From Candidatus Sumerlaeaceae bacterium (lineage in GTDB: Bacteria; Sumerlaeota; Sumerlaeia; Sumerlaeales; Sumerlaeaceae), in the NCBI GenBank assembly GCA_019695055.1, contig JAIBAT010000099.1, positions 1 through 40,072 on the forward strand: a stretch of 40,072 bases of DNA, given 5' to 3'. The position numbers were made by a program, and so were the translations under genes. The first letter of the stretch is position 1. Each line of letters begins with the position of its first letter. The notes below the pieces were generated by a model. It was not told the origin of the DNA. It saw nothing but the letters and a program-made list of their open reading frames with translations, and did no database searches. This document shows, piece after piece, positions 6,951-15,266 of the stretch.

Positions 6951-7634
6951 TCAGGCGCCGGGAACGGGGTGGGGCTGGTCGGCGTTGTGGTGTTTGATGA
7001 TGCGGCCTTCGATGTAGTAGACGACGTCCTCGGCGATGTTGGTGCACAGGTCGCCGATGCGTTCGAGGTTGCGGGTGATGAGGACGAGGGAGATGCAGCG
7101 GTCGGCGTCCTCGGGGTGGGTGCGGACGTGGTCCACGAGGCGGCGGATGAAGGAGCGGTTCATTTCGTCGACTTCGTCGTCGCGGTCGCAGACGCGGCGG
7201 GCGAGCTCGACGTTGCCGGTGGTGAAGGCTTCGATGCAGTCGCGGACCATTTCCTGGACGACGCTTTCCATGCGGGTGAAGTCGATGAGGTACTCGGACT
7301 GTTTCTTCTGGTTGAGGATGATGATGCCGTGGGCGATGTTGACGGCCTGGTCGCCCATGCGTTCGAGGTCGTTGTTGATCTTGAGGGCGGTGACGAGAAA
7401 GCGGAGGTCGATGGCCATGGGCTGCTGGAGAGCCATGAGCTTGAGGACGAGTTCGTCGATCTCGACCTCGGAGTGGTCTATGGTGTCGTCGGTCTTGATG
7501 ACCTCGCCGGCGCTGGTGATGTCGCCGCGGGTAAGGGCTTCAAAGGTTTTTCCAATGACGTCGTTGACGTCGGCGGCCATGCGGCCGAGCTTCTGCTTCA
7601 GCAGGTCGTAGTTTTCATCAAAATAGCGGCCCAT
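6951..7634 (-). CDS. phoU: Phosphate signalling complex protein PhoU
   Basis: This 227-residue all-helical protein is of the usual PhoU length. It carries both copies of the metal-binding signature: NNDLERMGDQAVNIA (about residues 90-104) and TRNLERIGDLCTNIAEDV (about 187-204). PhoU represses the Pho regulon by linking the PstSCAB phosphate importer to the PhoR histidine kinase at the membrane. The opening MGRYFDENYDLLKQKL is typical of the family's first helix. ATG 7634 is preceded by AAAGGAC at a rather long spacing of about 12-13 bases. No pst or phoBR gene is in the window; the nearest upstream gene on the same strand is the TetR regulator, 119 bases away, so phoU may be co-transcribed with it or stand alone. 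Confidence 0.93.
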   Translation of the reverse strand: MGRYFDENYDLLKQKLGRMAADVNDVIGKTFEALTRGDITSAGEVIKTDDTIDHSEVEIDELVLKLMALQQPMAIDLRFLVTALKINNDLERMGDQAVNIAHGIIILNQKKQSEYLIDFTRMESVVQEMVRDCIEAFTTGNVELARRVCDRDDEVDEMNRSFIRRLVDHVRTHPEDADRCISLVLITRNLERIGDLCTNIAEDVVYYIEGRIIKHHNADQPHPVPGA

Positions 7635-7753
7635 GGGTTGCGCTGCGTCCTTTCGCCCTCAAAACCTGTGAGGAGGCTACATTCGCCGCGGGAAATGCAA
7701 GGGTGGAGTGGAGCCGGGGCGGGCGTTGCCACTGCCCTGCCACGAGACGGTGC

Positions 7754-8350
7754 TTAGCGCAGGAGGCCCTTGAGGAAGACGCGCATGATGCTGTCGGCGT
7801 GATCGCGCATGTCGTTTTCCTTCTTGGCAATCTGGCGGAAGCGGATGGCGGCGCTGATCATGCCGCGAAGAAGGTATGCGGCTTCGAGCGGGTCAACGTC
7901 GGTGAAGAGGTTCTCGCTCTGGCCCTGGGCGATGAGGCGACCGATGATGGCGGTGTTCTGCCGGTAGCGGTCGAGGTGCTCCTGCTTGAGGGCGCCCTTG
8001 AGGGCGTCGAGATCCTCGCCGCTGGTCTCGAGGCCGTAGCTGGCGAGGTTAAAGAGCGGGTAGCTCTGCTGGTAGCGCAGGAGCAGCTCGCGGACGAGGC
8101 GGGTGAGCTTGATGTCGGCCTTGCCGCGGTCGTTGATGATGCGGGTGAAGAGTTCGGAGGTCTCGTCGACATCGCGGGAGATGATGTCGCTGATGATGGC
8201 CGATGTATTGGCGAAAATGGACTTGGCGGTCTTGGTGTCGACCTTGGCTTCCTTGGCGATTTCCTCGAGGGTGGCGCTGTTGGCCCCCTTTTTGGTGAAA
8301 ACGGCGTGAGCCGCGGCAATCAGGGCGTCCTTCTGCTTGTCCTTGGACAT
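7754..8350 (-). CDS. TetR/AcrR-family transcriptional regulator
   Basis: This 198-residue protein has a TetR-type helix-turn-helix at residues 7-52: ALIAAAHAVFTKKGANSATLEEIAKEA, then KVDTKTAKSIFANTSAIISDII. That segment includes the Phe-x-x-x-G turn and the recognition helix. The rest is a helical ligand-binding and dimerisation domain with a C-terminal SIMRVFLKGLL amphipathic helix. The ligand is unknown. It faces the exported protein gene at 8574 across a 223-base divergent spacer with an inverted repeat at 8417-8440, a plausible operator. GGAG lies about 14 bases before ATG 8350. Confidence 0.88.
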   Translation of the reverse strand: MSKDKQKDALIAAAHAVFTKKGANSATLEEIAKEAKVDTKTAKSIFANTSAIISDIISRDVDETSELFTRIINDRGKADIKLTRLVRELLLRYQQSYPLFNLASYGLETSGEDLDALKGALKQEHLDRYRQNTAIIGRLIAQGQSENLFTDVDPLEAAYLLRGMISAAIRFRQIAKKENDMRDHADSIMRVFLKGLLR

Positions 8351-8416
8351 TATCGGCGCTGTCTCCGTTCAGACGTGGGAATTTTTGGGTCCCTGAAAAG
8401 GCTTGGGCCCCGATTG

Positions 8417-8440
8417 GCTGCCCCGGATAGGGCGGGCAGC
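8417..8440. promoter_or_regulatory. Inverted repeat, candidate TetR operator
   Basis: GCTGCCC (8417-8423) and GGGCAGC (8434-8440) form perfect 7-base arms with a 10-base spacer, about 70 bases upstream of the tetR start and 134 bases before the divergent gene. The size suits a TetR dimer, but assignment rests on position only. Confidence 0.35.
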
Positions 8441-8573
8441 ACCCAAAGGGAAATGGAACCCAACCTGCGGAAATTTATTTACAACCAGCGGGTTTATAGC
8501 GAGGTAAGTCCGGATTTTACTGAAAAGTACGCGTGGAGCGGCGATTTGGGTCCGTTCCCGAGAGGGTTATCGA

Positions 8574-9326
8574 ATGATTTCTGTATTGAACCGCCTGCCG
8601 AAAGCGGTCCGTTTGGCCGCCGCGGTGTTCACACTGGCCATCCTGCCGGGTTTGGCATGCGCGGAGGAGTATAAACTGCCGGATGCCGCGGAAATCTCGC
8701 TCTACTCCCCCATCGCGCTCAAGTTTTACCAGTCGGGTGTGGCGGCGCTGGACCGGGTCAACTACGATCAGGCCTACAACGATTTCGCCCGGGCGGCGCA
8801 GTTTCAGCCTGAGGCGGTGCGATTGAACATGATAACCGCCGGATTGGCCCTGAAGCAGGGTCGCCGGTTTCATGCGGCCAAGGCCAAGAACCACTACGAA
8901 ACGGCGGTGATGTGCTACCGGAATGTGCTTCGCCAGCCCAGTATTGACGATGATTTCCGGCGAAACGTGGAGAATCGCATCAAGGTGGCCATTGATGAGC
9001 GTGACAACCTGAGCCAGCGGGACGTGCGGCGGGAAGCCGTGGGGGGCACCTTTGTGGAGCGCCTGAACAAGGAATTTTCGAAGAATGCGCCCCAGGAGGC
9101 CAAGGCCAGCTCCGGTGCACCGGTTCCGGCGGCGCCGACGCCGACACCAGTTGTGGCTGTGCAGCAGTACCAACAGTACCAGCAGCCGGCGCAGGCCCAG
9201 CCTGGAGGGTATCCGGGGCTTCCAGGGGCACAGCCAGCGGGGCCACAGCCGGGCTTTCCGGGGCAGCCGCAGCAGCCTGCCGGCCCAGCCACGGATCCGT
9301 CGGTCAGCGGCATGCCACCCATCTGA
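8574..9326 (+). CDS. Exported TPR-like protein with Pro/Gln-rich tail
   Basis: This 250-residue protein has a signal peptide (residues 1-30) with a hydrophobic core AVFTLAILPGLACA and a likely signal peptidase I cut before EEY. Residues 40-130 are helical and resemble two to three degenerate TPR motifs (YQSGVAALDRVNYDQAYNDFARAAQFQP, only partly matching the consensus). From about residue 180 the chain becomes low complexity, with Pro-Ala-Pro-Thr runs, QQYQQYQQP and repeated PGG/PGF turns, as in wall-spanning or envelope-associated linkers. GAGAGGG lies about 9 bases upstream of ATG 8574. It stands alone between the divergent tetR and nusA, whose own leader and terminator separate them. The function is unknown; a periplasmic scaffold is a guess. 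Confidence 0.7.
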   Translation: MISVLNRLPKAVRLAAAVFTLAILPGLACAEEYKLPDAAEISLYSPIALKFYQSGVAALDRVNYDQAYNDFARAAQFQPEAVRLNMITAGLALKQGRRFHAAKAKNHYETAVMCYRNVLRQPSIDDDFRRNVENRIKVAIDERDNLSQRDVRREAVGGTFVERLNKEFSKNAPQEAKASSGAPVPAAPTPTPVVAVQQYQQYQQPAQAQPGGYPGLPGAQPAGPQPGFPGQPQQPAGPATDPSVSGMPPI

Positions 9327-9425
9327 TTTTTCAGAATTTGGCCGAGTTCTGAATATCGTCGCGGGGGGGCCGCTAATTGAGCGAGAGAACAAGCGACAGC
9401 TGGTAGCAGGCTGATATAGACGAAC

Positions 9426-9490
9426 GCCACGATTTGCGTGGCTCGTATGCAGGAAATTCGAAGTGGGCTAACGCCCACTTTTTGTTTTGT
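9426..9490 (+). terminator. Two-hairpin leader with intrinsic terminator before nusA
   Basis: Hairpin 1 is GCCACG-ATTTG-CGTGGC (9426-9442). Hairpin 2 is AAGTGGGC-TAAC-GCCCACTT (9461-9480), followed directly by a T-rich run (TTTTTGTTTTGTT). The second is a textbook intrinsic terminator, 77 bases upstream of the nusA ATG. In many bacteria a very similar GTGGGC/GCCCAC terminator precedes rimP-nusA (the rimP-leader type) and is thought to act as an attenuator. Here rimP is absent and the element sits before nusA itself. Confidence 0.75.
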
Positions 9491-9566
9491 TAGGCCCTGT
9501 TTTTTGGGCGCGGCTTGGATTTTGGACGGCAAGCCGGAAGATTCTTGCGGCAAGAGAGGGACGAAA

Positions 9567-10949
9567 ATGAACGCGACAGAACTTAAAGCTTTCATGCGCC
9601 AGGTGAGCAAGGAAAAGGACCTGGACATCAATATCGTGCGCGACGCCATCGAGCAGGCGATCGTGAGCGCGTCCAAGAAGAACCTGTCCCAGTTCATCGA
9701 TGCACGGCCGCAATTGGATGCCGAAACGGGTGAGTTGCGCCTGTTTGTGACCAAGGAAGTGGTCAATATTGCAACAAATCCGCGAACGCAGATTTCCCAG
9801 CGCGACGCGAAAAAGATCCGCAAGGACGCACAGGTCGGCGAGACGGTGGAGGCCGAGGTGGACCCGGCCATTTTCGGGCGGATCGCGGCCCAGTCGGCGC
9901 GTCAGGTCGTCATGCAGAAGCTGCGCGACGCCGAGCGCATGAAGGTTTACGACGAGTACAAGGCCCAGATCGGGCAGGCTGTGAGCGGCATTGTGCTGCG
10001 CTTTGAGAAGCGCGACATCGTATTGTCCATCGGCAAGGCGGAAGCCATTTTGCCGCGAAATGAGATGCCCGTGACGGCGCGCTACCGTGTGAACGACCGT
10101 CTGAAGGTTTACGTGCTGGATATCGATCCGCTGGCAAAGGGCCCCATCATTCGTGTATCGCGCACGCATCCGCAGCTTGTGGCAAAACTGTTTGAGCAGG
10201 AAGTGCCGGAAATTGCCGATGGCACGGTAAAGATCGTGACCGTGGTGCGCGACCCCGGGTCGCGCTCGAAAATCGCCGTGGAAAGCACGAACTCGGACGT
10301 GGACCCGGTGGGAGCCTGCGTGGGGGTTAAGGGCGCGCGCGTCCAGATGATCGTACGTGAACTGGAGAACGAGAAAATCGATATCGTGCCGTTCACGACC
10401 AACGCGAAGCAGTTCATCACCAGCGCGCTGGTTCCGGCACAGATTCAGTCCATCATCACCCACGAGGACCGCAAGGTCGCCGAGGTGATCGTAAAGCAGG
10501 GCAACCTGTCGCTGGCCATTGGCAAGAAGGGCCAGAATGCAAAGCTGGCCTTCAAACTGACGGGATGGAAACTGGAAATCCATAGCGAGGGCGAAGACCG
10601 GAAACTGGCGGAGATGAACCAGGAGAAGGTTCAGCGCCAGTATTTGGATGACTTCCTGAGCCAGATGGACAAGATCGACGAGCCGATGAAGGAGAACATC
10701 TACTCATCGCCGTTCAACAGTGTGCAGGGTCTGGCGGAGGCCGGCGCAGCCGATATTGTGCATCTTGTGGACGGCGACCGCGACCTGGCTGAGCAGCTCA
10801 TTGAGGACGCAAAGGAATACCAGGAAGCGCTGCGGGAAATGACCCGCCACGATTTTGGTGAAGATGCTGCCGAGGCCGGCGCCGAGTCTGAAGGGGAAGC
10901 CACTGCGGAAACTCCCGAAGGCGAAGGGGCCCCGGCGGAAACGGCGTAG
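9567..10949 (+). CDS. nusA: Transcription termination/antitermination factor NusA
   Basis: This 460-residue NusA has an N-terminal RNA polymerase-binding domain (about 1-125, including VEAEVDPAIFGRIAAQSARQV), an S1 domain (about 130-200, GQAVSGIVLRFEKRDIVLSIG) and two KH domains (DPVGACVGVKGARVQMIVREL, then LAIGKKGQNAKLAFKLTGW). The C-terminal extension holds one helix-hairpin-like repeat and an acidic Glu/Ala tail. NusA binds RNA polymerase and nascent RNA to modulate pausing, termination and antitermination. I chose ATG 9567 because GAGAGGG precedes it at a suitable distance and MNATELKAFMRQ is a typical start; the frame extends 43 codons upstream through the leader hairpin. The usual partners rimP (upstream) and infB (downstream) are missing, and the next gene is convergent. 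Confidence 0.95.
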   Translation: MNATELKAFMRQVSKEKDLDINIVRDAIEQAIVSASKKNLSQFIDARPQLDAETGELRLFVTKEVVNIATNPRTQISQRDAKKIRKDAQVGETVEAEVDPAIFGRIAAQSARQVVMQKLRDAERMKVYDEYKAQIGQAVSGIVLRFEKRDIVLSIGKAEAILPRNEMPVTARYRVNDRLKVYVLDIDPLAKGPIIRVSRTHPQLVAKLFEQEVPEIADGTVKIVTVVRDPGSRSKIAVESTNSDVDPVGACVGVKGARVQMIVRELENEKIDIVPFTTNAKQFITSALVPAQIQSIITHEDRKVAEVIVKQGNLSLAIGKKGQNAKLAFKLTGWKLEIHSEGEDRKLAEMNQEKVQRQYLDDFLSQMDKIDEPMKENIYSSPFNSVQGLAEAGAADIVHLVDGDRDLAEQLIEDAKEYQEALREMTRHDFGEDAAEAGAESEGEATAETPEGEGAPAETA

Positions 10950-11009
10950 GCTTGGTAGGAACTCTCGATTTGTCGGGCGGGGTGGCCGAACCAATCCGGC
11001 CGGGGAAGT

Positions 11010-11771
11010 CTACTCCTCGACCCGGAGCAGGACGACCGTAATGTTATCGTGGCCACCGGCTTCGTTGGCCATGGAGACCAGCTTGTTGGCGCACTCGCGC
11101 AGATCCTTTGTGGAACGGACGGTTTCGCCCATGGCGTCATCGGGGACCATGCCCGACAAGCCGTCGCTGCAAACCAGGAAAGTGTCGCCGGGTTTGACGT
11201 CCTCCAAGCGCACATCGATCTCGAGGTCGAGGCGATTGCCAAGGGCGCGGGTGATTACGTTGCGGTAGCGGTGGTTGCGTGCTTCCTCGGCGGTTATGAT
11301 GTTTTTCTGGAGCTGCTCGTTGACCCAGGAATGATCGCTGGTCAGCAGTTCAAACGTGTCGTCGCGAAACCGGTAGACGCGGGAATCACCAACGTGGGCC
11401 ATGGTGGCGACGCCCTTGTTGACTTCGATGGCGGCAATGGTGGTGCCCATGCCGCTGAGTTCGGGCCGTTCCTGCTGAAGATTGTAGAGGCGCTGGTTGG
11501 CCAGTCGGACTCCATTTAGAAGGGCATTTGCGGCGGCGCTGAAGCGGGTGTCGTAGCCGAATGGCCAGGTGACGCTGGAATCCTCGGCATGGCGTATGAA
11601 GAACTCCACGATGGCCTGGATGGCAGATCCGCTGGCGACCTCGCCCGCGGCATGGCCTCCCATGCCATCGGCCACGAGAAAGAGACCGCTTTCGTCAGAC
11701 CGGTAGAAGTTATCTTCGTTGTGGGACCGTCTCAGCCCAACATCGGTAATTCCAAAGGATGTCAGCTTCAT
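11010..11771 (-). CDS. PP2C-family (PPM) protein serine/threonine phosphatase
   Basis: This 253-residue single-domain phosphatase is close to the bacterial Stp/PrpC type. Motifs in order are ITDVGLRRSHNEDN (D10, E19, D20), LVADGMGGHAAGEVAS (metal ligands D35, G36), SGMGTT, AHVGDSRVYR, DHSWVNEQ, ITRALG, CSDGLSGMV and GGHDNITVVLL. It hydrolyses phospho-Ser/Thr with two Mn or Mg ions in the cytosol and usually opposes an Hanks-type kinase. The start MKLTSFGITD was chosen because catalytic homology begins within a few residues; the frame extends 35 codons upstream, and no clear ribosome binding site separates the options. It lies 137 bases downstream of dnaG on the same strand. A kinase-domain protein is encoded at 21370 but not adjacent. 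Confidence 0.92.
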   Translation of the reverse strand: MKLTSFGITDVGLRRSHNEDNFYRSDESGLFLVADGMGGHAAGEVASGSAIQAIVEFFIRHAEDSSVTWPFGYDTRFSAAANALLNGVRLANQRLYNLQQERPELSGMGTTIAAIEVNKGVATMAHVGDSRVYRFRDDTFELLTSDHSWVNEQLQKNIITAEEARNHRYRNVITRALGNRLDLEIDVRLEDVKPGDTFLVCSDGLSGMVPDDAMGETVRSTKDLRECANKLVSMANEAGGHDNITVVLLRVEE

Positions 11772-11908
11772 GTAAGCAGGAACAGGAGGCCTATCCCGTA
11801 TAAATCCTTTCGCTAAGTTGGTTCCCGATTTGTTCTGACTGCTGCCTGTGATGACGCCCCTGCGGTTCGCTGGCAACTCTTTTCTAATCCCCGAAGGGGC
11901 GGGAATCG

Positions 11909-13753
11909 TCAGTGATTGCGCCGGTTCTTTGAGGTCTGTCGGGGAAGGAAAAAACCGGAGGGAGTGGGAGGGGCTTCATTGCGGAATTTGCTGTTGAGGG
12001 CCTGGATCAGGTCGCCGCATTCAGCGCTTTCGGGGTCCTGCTCGTAAAACTCGCGGATCTGCTGGCAAAGGAGGCTGGTTTGGCGACGGCGGTGATGATG
12101 GAATATCCGGGAGAGGCAGTTGTGCAGTGTGCGCTCGGAAATATCGAGGGCTTCGTCATCCACAGCCAGGGAGCTGAGAAAGGCGGTATCGGTCTCGTCC
12201 TCGCAGAGTGAGAGAAGGGCATTCCAAGAGTAGTTTTCCGTGACGTCCTGTGCCTTGAAGAACCCAAGCCATTTGCGCGCGAGAGGATGACCGAGCCATT
12301 CAGGGTCTACCTTGTCGAGCAACATGGTGCGGGCCTCGGGGGACTCTACGATGACGCGCAGCAGCATGTTCTCGGGTTTGTACTCCGTGGCGCGGGCTGA
12401 CTCGGCGAGTTGCTCACGGAGGTTGGCGGTGCGCCGCCCCTCATGACTGGCAAGCTGCTGACGGATGACGGACTCACCGACGAGCACAAAGTCCGCAACC
12501 CGCCGGATGTACTCGTCGCGGGCGACGGCGCTTTTGACCTTGGCCAGAAGTGGCATGAGGAACTCGACGATGCGAACCTTGCCCTCGACGGAGTTACGGT
12601 CGAACTGTGTGCCGGCGGTGTGGCGGAAGAACTGGAAGAAGTCGGGTGCCTGGTCGACGAGAGCCTGAAAAGCCTGGGATCCATGCTTTCTCAGGTAGGA
12701 ATCGGGGTCGTGGTCATCGGGGAGTGCCACAATATTAATGGAAAAGTCTTGCTCCAGCAGTACCTCGCATCCGCGCAGCATGGCCTTCTGGCCGGCCTCG
12801 TCGCCATCATACACAAAGGTGACGCTGGCGCAGTAGCGTTTCAAGGTACGGGCCTGCTCCTCGGTGAGGGCGGTGCCGCAGGACGCAACGGCAGTATTGA
12901 ATCCGTGCTGGTGGGCGCGGATCACGTCCATGTAACCTTCCATGAGCAGGGCGCGCTGGGCCTTGACGATGGGGTCCTTCGCGATGTGGAGGGCATAGAG
13001 ATGCTGGCCCTTGCGATAGAGGGGGGTCTCGGGTGAATTAACATATTTGGGTTCGTCGGGGGCGGCGTCGCGGGCATAGACGCGGCCGCCGAAGGCGACG
13101 GGGCGGCCAAGCTGATCGGAGATGGGGAAGATGAGGCGCTTGCGGAAGCGGTCGTAGTGGCGCTGGGACTGCGGGTTGTGGATGACCAGACCAGCAGCAG
13201 CGAGAGAATCACGTTCGTACCCTGCTTTGAGAGCAGCGTCGAGGAAATCACTCCAGGCATCGGCCGCGACGCCGATGCGAAACTGCTTAACCAGGTTCGC
13301 GTCGAGGCCGCGATCGGCGATATACTGCGCGATCTCGGACTTGCCTTCGGTGATGGCGGTTTGCAGACGCCGGGAAAAGTGGGATGCGGCCAGTTCGTTG
13401 ATGGCGAGGAAGCGGTCCCGCTCCCCCCGGGCCTCGGCAGATTCCTTTGGGGAGCGGCGAAGCTCTGGCATCGGGATGTGGAACTTTTCGGCAAGGTACT
13501 TTAGGGCCTCGATCCATTCGACGCGTTCGATCTTCTGGATGAACTTGATGGCGTCGCCGCCGGCGCCGCAGCCGAAGCAGTAGAAGATTTGCTTGGTGGG
13601 GCTGACGCTGAAGGAGGGGGTTTTCTCGCGGTGGAAGGGGCAGACGCCCTTGTAGTTCACACCGGCGCGCTTGAGTGGCACGAAGGGCTCCACCACCTGG
13701 ACAATGTCCACCTGGGAGCGGAGTTTCTCGGCGAATTCTATCAGTTCACTCAT
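11909..13753 (-). CDS. dnaG: DNA primase
   Basis: This 614-residue DnaG makes RNA primers at the replication fork. The N-terminal CHC2 zinc site is visible as C38-x2-H41 and C59-x2-C62 (CPFH, CFGCG). The catalytic core follows with the conserved GGRVY, the toprim glutamate in LMEGYMDVI and toprim acidic residues in VYDGDEAGQKA. The C-terminal third is helical, as expected for the helicase-interacting domain, and ends in a basic tail. The N-terminus MSELIEFAEKLRSQVDIVQVV is standard. Neighbours are the PP2C gene downstream and, upstream, HU with its own terminator between. The classic rpsU-dnaG-rpoD order is not kept. Confidence 0.96.
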   Translation of the reverse strand: MSELIEFAEKLRSQVDIVQVVEPFVPLKRAGVNYKGVCPFHREKTPSFSVSPTKQIFYCFGCGAGGDAIKFIQKIERVEWIEALKYLAEKFHIPMPELRRSPKESAEARGERDRFLAINELAASHFSRRLQTAITEGKSEIAQYIADRGLDANLVKQFRIGVAADAWSDFLDAALKAGYERDSLAAAGLVIHNPQSQRHYDRFRKRLIFPISDQLGRPVAFGGRVYARDAAPDEPKYVNSPETPLYRKGQHLYALHIAKDPIVKAQRALLMEGYMDVIRAHQHGFNTAVASCGTALTEEQARTLKRYCASVTFVYDGDEAGQKAMLRGCEVLLEQDFSINIVALPDDHDPDSYLRKHGSQAFQALVDQAPDFFQFFRHTAGTQFDRNSVEGKVRIVEFLMPLLAKVKSAVARDEYIRRVADFVLVGESVIRQQLASHEGRRTANLREQLAESARATEYKPENMLLRVIVESPEARTMLLDKVDPEWLGHPLARKWLGFFKAQDVTENYSWNALLSLCEDETDTAFLSSLAVDDEALDISERTLHNCLSRIFHHHRRRQTSLLCQQIREFYEQDPESAECGDLIQALNSKFRNEAPPTPSGFFLPRQTSKNRRNH

Positions 13754-13834
13754 TGGGGAGCGCAGCCTCTTGCGGTGAAAGGAACAACATCCAAGTGACG
13801 GCGGAAATTTTGTTGATGGTCAAGAAGAGGGGCT

Positions 13835-13885
13835 AAAAAAACAGAGGGCCGCAAGCCGGGCTGTTGAAAGCCCGGTTTGCGGCCC
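13835..13885 (-). terminator. Intrinsic terminator of the HU gene
   Basis: A 16-bp stem with one G-U pair (13846-13861 against 13870-13885, loop of eight) is followed on the minus strand by CTCTGTTTTTTT. It lies 47 bases past the HU stop codon and insulates dnaG from HU transcription. Confidence 0.88.
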
Positions 13886-13931
13886 AAAAATCCGTCCCGC
13901 GCGCAAAGTATCTGCGCGCGGATTTACAGAA

Positions 13932-14210
13932 TTACAGCGAATCCTTGACCGAAGGCGCCGGCTTGAAACCGATCGTCTTGCTGGCCTTGATCTTCAAAGG
14001 CTCGCCAGTCTTGGGGTTGCGCCCCGTGCGGGCCTTGCGGGTCTTGAGCGTGAACGTGCCAAAACCAGGAACCTGGAACCGCTTGTCCTTCTTGATGGCC
14101 TTGGCAATTTCATCGAACGTAGAGTCGATGATATCCTTTACAGCCGTCTTGCTTGCTCCCGTCTTTTCGGTCTTCTTAGCGACCGCATCGATGAGATCTT
14201 GCTTCGTCAT
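13932..14210 (-). CDS. HU-family histone-like DNA-binding protein
   Basis: This 92-residue protein is HU/IHF-like along its whole length. It has the MTKQDLIDAVAKKT opening helix, the core FQVPGFGTFTLKTRKARTGRNP and the DNA-intercalating arm with the Arg-Asn-Pro tip, then TGEPLKIKASKTIGFKP. HU dimers bend and compact DNA in the nucleoid. ATG 14210 is fixed by an excellent AAAGGAG site (7 bases away); the longer frame from 14228 would place the ribosome site inside the coding region. It is monocistronic: a terminator follows, and a -10-like TATAGT lies just upstream. From this sequence HU cannot be told from IHF. Confidence 0.94.
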   Translation of the reverse strand: MTKQDLIDAVAKKTEKTGASKTAVKDIIDSTFDEIAKAIKKDKRFQVPGFGTFTLKTRKARTGRNPKTGEPLKIKASKTIGFKPAPSVKDSL

Positions 14211-14239
14211 AAATTCTCCTTTGCTCATGCTATTGCGAG

Positions 14240-14245
14240 ACTATA
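14240..14245 (-). promoter_or_regulatory. Possible -10 element of the HU gene
   Basis: TATAGT on the minus strand lies about 30 bases upstream of ATG 14210. No good -35 sits 17 bases away. TTGACC at 14292-14297 is too far for this box and would pair only with a poor TATGCA 17 bases on. Confidence 0.3.
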
Positions 14246-14360
14246 GTCCATAACCTGCGGGTCGTGCATAGGCAGGGTGGGTATGGCGGTCAACTGAAAA
14301 GTGAATGAATTGTTCGGAAGTGGCCGCGCGGAGCGGCGGAGCATTGAGAATGTCCGGCTT

Positions 14361-14379
14361 GCAAGGCGCAAAGCCTTGC
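14361..14379. other. Hairpin in the tlyA leader
   Basis: GCAAGGC-GCAAA-GCCTTGC is a perfect 7-bp stem 35 bases before the tlyA start. No T-run follows on the plus strand. It may be a leader structure or mRNA stabiliser; function unknown. Confidence 0.35.
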
Positions 14380-14413
14380 GGCATCGTGGACTCAGGAATG
14401 TGAAAAATCCGAT

Positions 14414-15220
14414 ATGACCCCTCAAAAAGGCGAAAAGAAGCGACTCGACGTATTAATGGTAGACCGCGGCCTTGCACAATCCCGAGAACAGGCGCAACGG
14501 CTGATCCTGGCGGGAGAAGTGAGCGTCGGAGGGCGGCGGGACGTAAAACCGGGGCAACGGGTGGCAGGGGACGCAGGCATTGAAGTTCGCGCGACCGAGA
14601 AGTATGTCAGCCGCGGCGGGCTCAAGCTTGAAAGGGCCCTCGAATGCTTTGGCATACCCGTTAAGGGGAGGACTTGCGCTGACATTGGAACCTCGACCGG
14701 CGGCTTTACCGATTGCATGCTCCAGAACGGGGCCGCGCGTGTATTCGCGGTGGATGTGGGAAAATCCCAGATTCATTCCCGACTTCGAAACGATCCCCGT
14801 GTGATTCTGATAGAGGAGATGAATGCGCGAAACCTTTCACCCGGGTCATTGCCGGAGCCGCCAGAATTCCTGGCCGTGGATGTTTCGTTCATCTCGCTTC
14901 TACTGGTGCTGGGGCCCCTGTCGCAAATCGCCGCGCCGGGCGCCGAGTGCGCCGTTTTGGTCAAACCCCAGTTCGAGGCTACCCGCGAGGAGGTGTCGAA
15001 AGGGCGGGGCATTATCACCTCACCGGAGATTCATGCCCGTGTGCTTCGAAAGGTGGTGGAGGCGGCTCCGGGCCTTGGTTGGTGGCCTGTGGCGGCCATT
15101 CCCTCCCCTATTGAGGGGGGCTCGGGGAATCGCGAATTCCTGATCCATTTACGAAAAAGCACCGGCCCTGCCCAAACTGGCACGGGGATTGATATTGACG
15201 CAGTTGTCGGGCACGACTGA
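14414..15220 (+). CDS. tlyA: TlyA-family rRNA 2'-O-methyltransferase
   Basis: This 268-residue protein combines an N-terminal S4 RNA-binding domain (RLDVLMVDRGLAQSREQAQRLI, residues 10-60) with a FtsJ-like Rossmann methyltransferase. Signature stretches are YVSRGGLKLERAL, the SAM site ADIGTSTGGFTDCML, AVDVSFISL, VLVKPQFEA and SPIEGGSGNREFL. Characterised members methylate ribose 2'-hydroxyls in 16S and/or 23S rRNA; the hemolysin name is historical. The acceptor nucleotides cannot be told from sequence. First gene of the plus-strand run with nadK 46 bases downstream. The TlyA-NadK order also occurs in several other bacteria, often near xseB, dxs or recN. Confidence 0.93.
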   Translation: MTPQKGEKKRLDVLMVDRGLAQSREQAQRLILAGEVSVGGRRDVKPGQRVAGDAGIEVRATEKYVSRGGLKLERALECFGIPVKGRTCADIGTSTGGFTDCMLQNGAARVFAVDVGKSQIHSRLRNDPRVILIEEMNARNLSPGSLPEPPEFLAVDVSFISLLLVLGPLSQIAAPGAECAVLVKPQFEATREEVSKGRGIITSPEIHARVLRKVVEAAPGLGWWPVAAIPSPIEGGSGNREFLIHLRKSTGPAQTGTGIDIDAVVGHD

Positions 15221-15248
15221 ATGCTTGCAGAATGATGAACCAGGCCAA

Positions 15249-15264
15249 TGCGGGTTTGCCCGCA
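15249..15264 (+). promoter_or_regulatory. Hairpin ending two bases before the nadK ATG
   Basis: TGCGGG-TTTG-CCCGCA forms a perfect 6-bp stem directly over the expected ribosome-binding region of nadK, where no Shine-Dalgarno sequence is seen. It could limit initiation, but the stem is short. Confidence 0.35.
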
Positions 15265-15266
15265 CG

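Noticed and set aside
6768..7757. 329-codon plus-strand frame
   Set aside because: Antisense shadow of phoU; the product is Val/Asp/Glu-rich, typical of a reversed GC-rich gene.
7703..8674. 323-codon plus-strand frame
   Set aside because: Antisense to the clear TetR gene and runs into the start of the exported-protein gene; no motif.
9468..10583. 371-codon minus-strand frame
   Set aside because: Antisense to nusA, whose domains are unmistakable.
11889..11899. CCCC-GAA-GGGG hairpin after dnaG as a terminator
   Set aside because: The stem is only four pairs and no T-run follows on the minus strand.
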